From Russula earlei (Eukaryota; Basidiomycota; Agaricomycetes; Russulales; Russulaceae), in assembly GCA_025769875.1 (NCBI GenBank), contig JAGFNK010000065.1, positions 62,001-126,000 of the forward strand: a stretch of 64,000 nucleotides of DNA, written 5' to 3'. Of this stretch, positions 55,600 through 64,000 are shown piece by piece. Positions within the stretch are counted from its first letter, which is position 1. Every line of letters starts with the position of its first letter. Under the pieces are notes generated by a model. It was not told the DNA's origin, made no database searches, and saw only the letters and a program-made list of their open reading frames with translations. The position numbers and the translations under genes are program-made.

Positions 55600-56115
55600 G
55601 CAATCGCGGTTCCAGATTTCTGCTTGTGCATGCTAGCACTAGCACTTGGAGTGCTTACTTGCACATTCTCACACTATTTGAATCTACGTATTGCTTATCC
55701 AAGTGGTGGTGACATTGTGTGTGTACCTTTGGCTGATCCCACCCAGTCCATATCACCCAGGTCTCTCCTGGAGGCAACCACAACAGGAAGCAGGATGATT
55801 TGTATCAAATGATGGCAATCTGGGAGACCTTTGAAGAGACAGGTCTACTTCTTGCATCCTCAACATCAGAGTCCAAGGCACCTCTGAGCGATGTCACTGT
55901 GGACACGTTGCGCTCATCCATTCTCACTGGCAGGACACTCTTCGGCGCTTTCTGAGGATGTGAACATCCTACTTCCCTTCACAACAAATGGATCGCACCC
56001 CCTGGACCCCCTTGGTGCATGCGCGCGTTTACCTGCTCTCCCACCCGGCACGACATCACCTCTCTGCTGCCCAACATATGCGCACACACAGCCACGCTTC
56101 TACGTGACTCCAGGC
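55600..56115 (+). pseudogene. Captured fragment of a NUDT19-like Nudix hydrolase gene
   Basis: In the loop, the frame at 55752-55930 reads VSPGGNHNRKQDDLYQMM followed by AIWETFEETGLLLA. This matches the Nudix box layout PGG...RE.FEE.GLLL of NUDT19-type hydrolases, which cleave CoA and related pyrophosphates. The catalytic-box Arg is Trp (CGG to TGG would explain it). Upstream (about 55590-55640) RNRGSRFLLVHAS resembles the first strand. Downstream, in the right arm, NILLPFTTNGS and PRFYVT resemble the family's LLPFT.W.TP and FYVT strands. Stops and frame changes show it is dead. Because the gene runs from loop into right arm, the palindrome boundary at about 55913 cuts through it. Confidence 0.72.
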
Positions 56116-57731
56116 AAAACCCACACCACCGCATTCCCCACCCTGCCCCGTAACAGTGGGTATGGTTGCCGAAATGTCATGCCTTCACATCACCTGCTCC
56201 CATTGTCCCTGCAGTTCCCACATGTCCAGCATTGCCCATCATTACCTCGACGCCGCCCCACAGAAAGATCATCAGCCGCCACCACGATGTCGCCACAGGA
56301 GAAGTCACCAATGCAAGCACCATGCTGCACCACTCCTCCCCTTCCACCGCATCCCCATCCATATGTACAACCTCACCCACGAGCGCTGCCATCACCTGCA
56401 GTGGCGAAGACCTCGTCGCCACACCCACAAGATGACAGCACAAGCAACATGCAAGTCACCCCCTCAGATGCTCACACCTTTCCATAATGCCATCGCCTAC
56501 GCCCTTGCCTCTCGCCACCCCATTGCCTCAAACAACCACGCCTCAGCCTCTGCCATGACAGCAGCACCAGGATCAATGACAACAACAACAGCAGCAGCAC
56601 CAATATCAGCAACATGGCCGACGCCTGGCAACACCACATCGCGACGACACATTTGACACACGATGCAAGCACACTCCTCCCTCCTGCTTCCCAGCACTGT
56701 GCCCACATTCCAACACATGGCAACACCTCAGAACGTGCACACCCCCCTTTGCGACGATGTGACCACGCACACGCAAGGCTGAAGACTCACTGAAGAAGCT
56801 ACACACACATGTACCTGTGCCGATGCCTATTGCTGCCTCGACGCACACCTCACATCATCATTTCAATTTTGTCTCTTTCACTCTTCCCTCAGTCCTTGTC
56901 CAGCCCCATGAACTTAAGTGTGCCCTTCTTGCGTGGTACAGTTGTAATAGTCATATCATATCATGGATGGATTCAGCTGTAGGGATAATGTAATATTATC
57001 ATGCTTGGGGTTGGCACCCCAAAATGTGAACATCCAACAAGTGAAACATCTAGCTACAGTGCATGAGGTTCCACTGTCCAAGTTTCAAGACAATCCATTG
57101 AGAAATGGTTGAGACATGGCAGTATGAAATTTTGCATGCAGCTCAGCACCCAAAAATTGAAACTTCAAAAACTGAATATTAGGCTCCCATATTTTTGCTG
57201 CACCCAGATACAGTATATAAGGTCCCACTGTCCACGTTTCAAGGCAATCTATTGAGAAACGGTTGAGATATGGCAGATTGAAATTTCGAACTCAGATCAC
57301 ACCCAAAAACCGAAACTTCAAAAACTAAGAATCAGACCCCAACTCTTGGGCTGCACCTAGATACAGTACATGGGATCCCACTGTCAAAGTTTCAAGTCAA
57401 TTGGTTCAGAAACAGTTGAGATATGGCAGTTCAAAGTTTTGCACTCATGTCACCACCCGAAAATCGACATTTTAAGAACTAAATATTAGGCCCCATACGG
57501 CAACCGAGATTTCTTGAAACTTGAACTTGGAACTTGAATTTCGGGATTAGCCGGGAGTGACAGGAGTGACAGGTGTGATGACAGTGACATGTCATATGAT
57601 TAACTAATATCAGTTGTTTTTGTCTGTTAACTGTAATTCACATATTTGCATATGTGATGTCGTGTAATGACTTGGGCTCGGGAACGATTGGCGCGTCAAT
57701 CTTTCTACCCCCACCTCCACCACCCCATATG

Positions 57732-58990
57732 ATGCAGACCCACTCATCAATAAGTCCAGATTCCATGGAAGGAAGTCTAATCTCAGAAAGTAACAAGGCT
57801 ATATGGACAACTGAAGAGGAAGCTGCATTTCTACTGTTCCTTGTCGAGCGGAAACAAGAAGGAAACATGACCTCCAACGCCATGTTCAAGGACCTTACCT
57901 TCAACCAAGCAGCCAATTCTATTAAGCCCATGCATGAGAAGGGTCCTATCAAGACTGGACCTATGTGCAAATCAAAATGGCAAAGGGTACGAAATTTTTT
58001 TGCTTTGCCATATCACGCAGCTAACATCGTCTACTACTAGATGAAGAAGGAGTACTTGCTAATCGTTGCTCTCAGGAATGAGTCCGGGTTTGGGCACCTA
58101 TGGACCGATGAGAATGGAATTGTTGTTCCACCTGAAATGGAATTGGTGTGGAGTGATCTAGTCAAGGTGCATACATAACATCTAATTTGTCAATGCCATC
58201 TGATCATTAGTAGAAAAATCAAGAATACAAGAAGTACAGGGATAAAGGCTGGCCACATCGCAGCATCATGAAATCTCTGATGCCATCAAGTGCAAGAGGC
58301 CACCATTCATATCGGGGCATGCAGTCGACAGCCCATTTTACTCCCCCTCAGTCATCTGCGTCGCTGTCCCCCAATCCCAATTTGTTTGAACGTCAAAGTG
58401 GGGACTCCTTGTCATCTCTGGCGCCAGATCGCTCTTCCTCCTCATCCAGTGTCCTTCATTCCAAACGCAAAGTATCTCAGGTCAAGGATGTCGCCTCCGA
58501 AACATCTTCCTCATTTACCAAAAAACTCAAGTCTGATTCCACGGCAGTTGCTGTCCACGGCATGCAGTCAACCATGGAGAGGTTTGCCGATAACTTCAAC
58601 TCAACCATGCATGCATTCATTGCTTCGTCCCCACCCCCAATGTCGCTGGCACTCCCCCCACTCCCAATGCCGCTGGCACTCCCCTCAAACCCAGCCCCAG
58701 CCCCACCTCCGGCCATGCATATGCCGCCTTCAAATGACATCATAACTATCTCAGCACTTCCCGAGACCACCCGTCGGTCACTGGCAATTCAACATCTTAC
58801 CCAGGATATTGAACTGAATGGTGAATGGCTCTCCATGGATGATGTTGTCCCTGTGATCAATATCTTGGGATCTTGTGACATCGTGCGCATAGACAGTTAT
58901 ATTGTGCTTATGACTAATGGGTCAGCATTGTCGCGCGAGATTGCATGCAACTACATCAAGGATCTGTTGGAGAAGGCCAGGACATCCTGA
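57732..58990 (+). CDS. Harbinger-associated Myb/SANT-like DNA-binding protein, intact
   Basis: Exons 57732-57986, 58041-58166 and 58214-58990 join in phase to 385 residues. The N-terminal Myb/SANT-like domain has KAIWTTEEEAAFLLFLVERK, MTSNAMFKDLTFNQAANSI and CKSKWQR. The middle is Ser/Pro-rich with a basic KKLKS patch that may serve as a nuclear signal. The C-terminal domain (LPETTRRSLAIQHLTQDI, NGEWLSMDDVVPVINILG, ACNYIKDLLEKARTS) is shared with copy 1. The start at ATGCAGACC is chosen because it is the shared start context in copy 1; an upstream ATG at 57654 is in the same frame. In known Harbinger systems this partner recruits the nuclease to element ends. Confidence 0.85.
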
Positions 58991-59099
58991 CTGTAGTTGT
59001 ACTTCTACAGTAGTCACCCATCACACGCATGTATCATAATTTGTTGAATGCCATGAAGTGTTCTTTCATTTTCTGAAAACATGTGGACATGTGTCTGAA

Positions 59100-60448
59100 C
59101 TAAATACCTGCTGCGCAATCCTCAAGTGTTTTCTGATACTGCTCCCACATCTCACCTGCAATCCTGTCTCGCCTGATATTTGCTTGCTCCCTCTCATAGC
59201 ACGTCACTACCCCTCTTCCCAGTTCACCAGCCACTTCACGATGACCCATCTGAGGGTCTACCCTGTCATCAAATACATCGATCTCACTGTGATCATAATG
59301 GCGAATAAAATTGTGAAGGGCTGCAAGTGCCAATGGGATGCATGCTTGAATGTCCATGTTATACTCAGGGGGGTACCGAAGGATTTTGAAACGCCGCTTG
59401 AGAATCCCAAACATACGCTCTATGACGTTGCAAGCTTGAGCATGGCGCAGATTGAATAATTCCTGGGGTGTGCGTGGCCTAGGACAAGCGTAAAAATTAG
59501 TGAGAAGATGGGAAAGAAAGAGAGAACGCACCGTATGCCAGCATGACCCCACTCAGATAGATGATATCGTACACCTCGATAAGGAACAAGCAGTGTGTTT
59601 GATGAAGCAAAGCCTGCATCAGCAAGATAGTATTTCCCTCTTGGGATGGGGAAATCGGAATGATGGGCATCGTGGAAAAGAGTTAAGTCGGCGGTGGAGC
59701 CCTCCCAACCAGTCAAAAGATATGTGAAGCGGAGGTCAAATGAACAAGCAGCAAGGCAGTTCTGTGAGAGAACGCCATTGCGGTCTCTTGTTGCATCGCG
59801 CTCTGCGGCAGTGGAGTAACAACCGATGTGGGTGCCATCGATAGCACCCAGGGCATCCTTGAAAAAGGGAAAAAATTTGGGATTCCCTTGGATAAAGGGG
59901 TGAGGAGGGGAATCGGCATCAGGAAGCTGTACAAAGGTGGTGTAGAAAGGGGGGGTTGTGAGAACTCCAAGTATCTTTTTAAAATATCTGGATATCCATC
60001 AGAAGATATATAGAAGGAAACCATGGGATACGTACTTTGAGACCGTGCTTGGTGACCGCTGAAAATGCTCTCCAATATTTGTTGTTGACAGCCCGGTGGA
60101 AGTGGCATAGAGAAATATGGCAACCTGTTCTTCAATTCGGACATGCCGAGATGATGCAACACCAAAGTTGTGGAGAGTCTGCTGGAGCTTGTGAAACACA
60201 TGTTTATGGACCCCAAGTTCATTCCGGATGCGTTCTGGGTGGCCGGTGAGTAGTTCATGGACCCAGGCAAGACCAGTGAGGGCGGAGGTGTGATATGGAA
60301 TAGGAGGAGAACAGGGTTTGAGTATTGACAGTATGGCCTGGAAGCCATAAAGGGCATAACCTGTAAAATATAAAATCATTAGAAGTTGTTGGCGTCGCCA
60401 TTGTACCTGCTGCAGATACAGCCTCTCCTGATCAAGGTAATCAGCCAT
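59100..60448 (-). pseudogene. Harbinger transposase (DDE nuclease), one-base frameshift
   Basis: Minus strand, start MADYLDQERLYLQQVQWRRQ at 60448; helical N-terminal part through VHKHVFHKLQQTLHNFGVAS and EEQVAIFLYATSTGLSTTNI, then a splice near 60030. Nuclease: DALGAIDGTHIGC (first Asp), TGWEGSTADLTLFH, KYYLADAGFASSN (second Asp), NVIERMFGILKRRFKIL (Glu), end at 59100. Compared with copy 1, one base is missing near 59902 (CCCCTTATCC against CCCCTTCATCC), which breaks the frame just before the first Asp. Apart from this the protein is open, so inactivation looks recent. Confidence 0.88.
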
Positions 60449-60837
60449 AGCATTGACCAGGGACGGACAGTGACAACTTGAAATCGGGGGGTAAAAAATT
60501 GGCCATGACTCGGAGGGGCATAAAAAGTTTTTGGGCGCACAGTCATTACAACAACAAATATGTGAATTACAGTTAACAGACAAAAACAACTGATATTAGT
60601 TAATCATATGACATGTCACTGTCATCACACCTGTCACACCTGTCACTCCCGGCTAATCCCGAAATTCAAGTTCCAAGTTCAAGTTTCAAGAAATCTCGGT
60701 TGCTGTATGGGGCCTAAGGTTCTACTGTCAAAGTTTCAAGGCAATCTGTTGAGAAACTGTTGAGATATAGCAGTTTTATTTTCGCACTTGAAATGACATC
60801 CAAAAATGGCAAGTACAAGGTCACGTGAAAACAACAG

Positions 60838-61369
60838 TAAGATCTAATTGATCTTGTTACCGACTCTTAGTGAAAGAGTTGCTTGATTTAGTTCAAGCAC
60901 TAGACTTTGAATCCTTTGATATTATCTCAGGAAGAGTGGATGTGAGAGAAGAGAGGGGCCTCTTTCACTTAGAGTTGTTACCATAATTTGTTTAGAGTGT
61001 AGACAAGATGATTGTTTCTTGTAAGAGAGTAAGTTGAGTGTAAGGCTCGACTTCTCAAAACATCAGAGTATTTATACAATATCTCAACATTGGCTGATCT
61101 GATTTGCATGAAACTTGGGATGCACATAGCTGAGAACTAGTAGTATTCCAGAAATGTAAAGTGCAATTTGATAGCATCAGAAATGACTCACGCGTGAGTC
61201 ATCCTTTCCTAGTATCTGTCATCAAACGGTAAGCAGTGAGTAAGCAATTGGTAAGCTGGCCACTAAGCAAATCACTAAGCAATCACTAAGCAGAAGTAAG
61301 CACAGATGAGTAAGCACAGATGAGTCATCAACACATAGGTAAGCAGATGAGAACACAAGAGTCCTAACA
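60838..61369 (-). mobile_element. LTR, family LTR2, copy 2, abutting the palindromic element
   Basis: Reverse-oriented relative of 26423-26969, ending AGAGTCCTAACA at 61369 and starting TAAGATCTAATTGATC at 60838. The first bases of the LTR (TGT) are missing or replaced by the palindromic element's terminal ACAG, so the element lies exactly at the LTR edge. It contains the perfect palindrome ATGACTCACGCGTGAGTCAT at 61183-61202. Right-hand target duplication cannot be paired because the left flank is lost. Confidence 0.85.
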
Positions 61370-63020
61370 CATATATATGGGCTGTATATTAGTTGTACTC
61401 AATTGCAAGACAAACCCCACTGACATCTCAACTGTCTCATGTATCTCACTCCATATTGGTCTGACTTGTTGTCACCACTTGCATATGCAGTATCCATCCA
61501 TGGTGACTTGGTGTCACCTAGCATGGATCTGGGTCAGGAGTCAGACTTGTGTTTCATTGGCATGTGCTGATTTTGCAAGGACAGTCTATTATATTGGTAT
61601 AGGAGCTGGTGCTGGCAAAAGAGTTGAGTAATGTGAGAACTTCTTTCTAGAATGTTCTGTTGTGATTGCCCAGATGAGGACTCAGAGCATGTGTGAGTGA
61701 ATTGGAGTGAGATTGTTTGCAGGCAATTGATGCCAATTGTGTGCATGCAAGGTGACTGAGGGATCACCCTGATGTGATCCTACATTTTTTTAGCTACATT
61801 TACTTTACATCTCATCTCAGATAGTGTACATGATCATGATGATGATCAACTCAATTACTACTTCATACATTAAATACTCTTTGATTGCAGGCTTGTACAG
61901 CTCTTACCAGTTATCTACTTAAGCAGTAGATAGTTTACTATATTCCCTCAGTGATTGCACACATGTGTGAGTCACTGAGGTATGTTCCTTTAGTTATCTT
62001 TCATATACATGCACATAAGTTGCTAAGTATACCTTCAGTTATCTTATCTAGGTTGTTCTCACACACATACATGCAGGCACATCTGGTTTTGTTCACCATT
62101 CATCCAACAGTTCTCTTTCTGAATCTCCTGTCATGCCTAACTCCTCTAACACACCTTCTACTGGCCTGAATGAGCCTGAACACATCTGGTATTTTGATGC
62201 TGATGATGATGTACCCATGGGCCAACCTGGAAGTAGTGCGCCATGTTCTAGGACCACTGATAATGGTATTTAGTCTTGTGCAGTGTTTTGCCTGGCCCGG
62301 CCTCAGGCCGCAAGCCAGGCCAAGCCAGGCTGAAATAGGCCAGGCTGAGCTGGGCCAAAGTGACAGCTTCTTGATGGCTTTGGCCTGGCCTAAGATTTGA
62401 AAAGCTGGAGCTGGGCTGTCAAGCCCCGACAGGCCATCGATTGGGGTAATCATCAAACTTTAATTTGTTGACTTTGCATGGACACACCCTCGTTGCCTGT
62501 CATTGTTCATCATCGTATCTGTGCTTCCCTCTCATCCTTCTTTTTTGCTCAAGTACATGTTCAATGTAAGCCTTGGTGGCCTATATGATGATGTGCTGAA
62601 TGCTCACCTTTGCATCAACTTGCACTCCTCCCCCTTCTGTGTCCAAAATGTCCACTCCCAAAACAGTCAAACAACTTGTCAAGGAGATCAGTGTTCTCTC
62701 AAGCTCTTTGTTGGATGCCGTGCCCAGAGGATCCAAAGATGATAAAATCTGGTCAGTTATGACTACAATGGAAGGTGATATTTGGACCCTTTGACACCAG
62801 TATCACTTGGGCATAAGTCACGTACATTGTGTGTGCAATGTTCTGTTGCCAAGTACTGTGATGTTCTAGAGATCCCTTCACAGAACTCTCTGATCTTGCT
62901 AACAGTCCCCACAACACCATCACATGGCTTAGCAGGCATTTATAATACAGGCCATCAGTCCTTCGTGGCTTTGCCACTGCCAAACATTCCATGCGCTGGA
63001 GAAAGGCCATTGCATCATGG
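61370..63020. other. Unassigned repeat-rich sequence
   Basis: 61655-62095 matches the dispersed repeat at 12050-12560. 62280-62420 is a GC-rich stretch of irregular GGCCAGGCTG/CCTGGCC motifs. A short frame at 62649-62796 (MSTPKTVKQLVKEISVLSSS, ending TMEGDIWTL) has protein-like composition and may be the first exon of a repeat-family gene, but no partner exon was found. Nothing else could be identified. Confidence 0.4.
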
Positions 63021-63758
63021 TGTTACGGTGTTGTGGCTGTAAGAGTGTTAGCTCAGAGTTCAGTGGGGCCAAGTCCCTGTGACTTGGTTTCGAGGGTTCA
63101 GTGGGGGCCGGCTCAAGGAGACCGGTTCAGAGGTTTAGCGTCTCAAGACTAAGTCAAGGATGACCTAATCTGCAGACAGAGTTGATCTCCTGGTTTCACA
63201 GAAGAGGAGGACGATGATAGAGCAAGAGAGGAGTGAGAGGAACATAAGGGTTCCTCTTTAGTGTGTTGATGTCAAGCAAGGTAAAAGCCAGCACAACAAG
63301 TTGTGATTGAGAGAGGATACAAGGCAAAGGGATGTGACAGGAAATGGGACAAAGCTAAGCTTGGGGCATTCCCCAGCTTCTACAGGCGCTTAAATACTGT
63401 ATGTAGCAAGGCTGTACAGTACCATAAGCAGAACAATAGATAAAGGTAGACCAATAGCAAAAGTAACTTGACAATAGGTGAAACACAATAAGTGAAACAC
63501 AATAAGGTGAAACACAACAAGTGAAACACAATAGGTGAAACATAATGAGTGGAACGTAACAGATGAAACAATAAGGGATCACCATCAAGGGACAAAATGG
63601 TAACCAAGGGGACAAGGATGACAAAGAAGAACAATCACAAGAGGGATTATGGATGAAACTGACAAGGGGGTAAATTACAACAGAGGGCATGGAGGTCCTT
63701 GTTTTGAGAAACATAGGAGTTGATAGTATTGTGATAATCAAGGGCCCGCCCTATAACA
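63021..63758 (-). mobile_element. LTR-like element, family LTR3
   Basis: On the minus strand the sequence runs from TGTTATAGGGCGGGCCCTTG (63758) to ACAACACCGTAACA (63021). This is the TG...CA layout of an LTR, with a promoter-like CAGTATTTAAGCGC near 63395. About 738 bp. Flanks CATGG and TGTTG do not match, and no primer-binding site or polypurine tract is next to either end, so the solo-LTR call is tentative. Confidence 0.6.
63472..63575. repeat. Minisatellite, units of 13-15 bp
   Basis: Repeats of AATAGGTGAAACAC and AATAAGTGAAACAC with small length changes, about seven units, inside the LTR3-like element. Confidence 0.85.
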
Positions 63759-64000
63759 TGTTGGTCAGAAACCTCATACAAATAGCCATGACAACTTACA
63801 AAGCATTTGATGAGTCGATGACCATCGCATTTTCACATCAAGAATGAGCATATGTGTTGTGCTACAATCATCTAATGTCCTGCCTCCTTCAAGCTGCACA
63901 AACTGGATCTCATGAGCCCAAGATTGATGACGTTGGGGACTTGAACGGACAGACTTGACAATTTTTTGAAGCTGACCAGGATGTTACAGTAAGTTAGCTG
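63759..64000. other. Window end, nothing recognised
   Basis: 242 bp without a coding frame, repeat or RNA gene that I can name. Confidence 0.4.

Larger units (their letters stand above)
57489..60714 (+). mobile_element. PIF/Harbinger DNA transposon, copy 2, inside the palindromic element
   Basis: Ends GGCCCCATACGGCAACCGAG and its inverse (about 170 bp recognisable inverted repeats, including ATATCAGTTGTTTTTGTCTG). Flanks are TTA on the left (57486-57488) and TAA on the right (60715-60717). Comparison with the intact left arm shows about 38 bp of host element missing between these two sites. The Myb/SANT gene is on the plus strand and the nuclease gene on the minus strand, so the two are convergent, unlike copy 1. 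Confidence 0.92.
53772..60840. mobile_element. Giant palindromic element with captured Nudix gene pieces
   Basis: Left arm 53772-55512 and right arm from about 55913 to 60840 are inverted copies around a loop of about 400 bp. Once the Harbinger insertion (57489-60714) is taken out, the right arm is about 1.70 kb against 1.74 kb, the difference being a small deletion at the insertion. Ends are TTACTGTCGTTTTCACGTGA and its near-inverse; both include the palindrome CACGTG. Each arm carries four tandem units of about 153 bp near its end. The inner arm and loop hold parts of a NUDT19-like gene. No transposase of its own was seen. Relics of the outer end occur at 6297 and 53391, so it is a repeat family. 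Outer flanks do not show a convincing target duplication. Confidence 0.85.

Noticed and set aside
54510..56848. Mirrored frames of 70-200 codons in the palindrome arms
   Set aside because: Each appears on opposite strands in both arms with low-complexity His/Pro/Cys or Gly/Val content; only the Nudix-like part is supported.
63021..63758. LTR3-like sequence as a complete retrotransposon end
   Set aside because: No primer-binding site, polypurine tract or internal coding region on either side, so only an LTR-like call is made.

Overview
The window reads as nuclear DNA of an agaricomycete (mushroom-forming) fungus. Host genes are split by many introns of about 45-75 nt, mostly GT-AG. The gene set is fungal: GET1, malate synthase, an Ohr/OsmC protein, ATP synthase delta, a GH27 alpha-galactosidase, a BLI-3-like flavin protein, a GT61 glycosyltransferase and a CBM5/12-DM9 protein. 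The transposable elements (PIF/Harbinger with a Myb/SANT partner gene, a pogo-like element, many solo LTRs) fit the same group. No rRNA, tRNA or CRISPR array was recognised.

Layout. 1-7.8 kb is a gene island: the tail of an unknown gene, GET1, malate synthase, an Ohr/OsmC peroxidase-like gene on the minus strand, and a six-exon gene with a PD-(D/E)XK-like motif. 7.8-30.1 kb is a repeat block. It holds a Harbinger element (8314-11770, TAA target duplication), a decayed minus-strand gene, solo LTRs of one family (called LTR1 here), a 1.6 kb foldback element, a pogo-like element, a Harbinger MITE and one LTR of a second family (LTR2). Target duplications give an insertion order: LTR1-B (15243-21911) was invaded separately by LTR1-C, the foldback and the pogo element, and LTR1-D was invaded by LTR1-E.

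30.1-52.6 kb is a second compact gene island: ATP synthase delta, a basic unknown protein, a large AlkB-like 2OG-Fe(II) dioxygenase, a PH/coiled-coil protein (minus), alpha-galactosidase, a BLI-3-like protein (minus), a GT61 glycosyltransferase, a CBM5/12 + membrane helix + DM9 protein (minus), and a long Ser/Pro-rich protein with one C-terminal membrane helix. Several of these show one-base breaks in otherwise conserved frames. These may be assembly errors or real damage.

52.7-64 kb is a second repeat block. It starts with a Ty3/gypsy reverse-transcriptase remnant joined to a perfect-spacing 192-bp-arm palindrome. It is dominated by a 7 kb element (53772-60840) made of two inverted arms of about 1.74 kb around a 400 bp loop. 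The loop and right arm carry consecutive pieces of a captured NUDT19-like Nudix hydrolase gene. The right arm was later hit by a second Harbinger element (57489-60714). LTR2 and LTR3 copies and an unknown repeat follow.

Functionally the host genes are housekeeping or metabolic (tail-anchored protein insertion, glyoxylate cycle, peroxide defence, ATP synthesis, galactoside hydrolysis, glycan synthesis) and show no sign of being a cluster. The most unusual content is the giant palindromic element with its captured Nudix gene, the group of foldback/palindromic structures, and GC-AG introns in three separate host genes.
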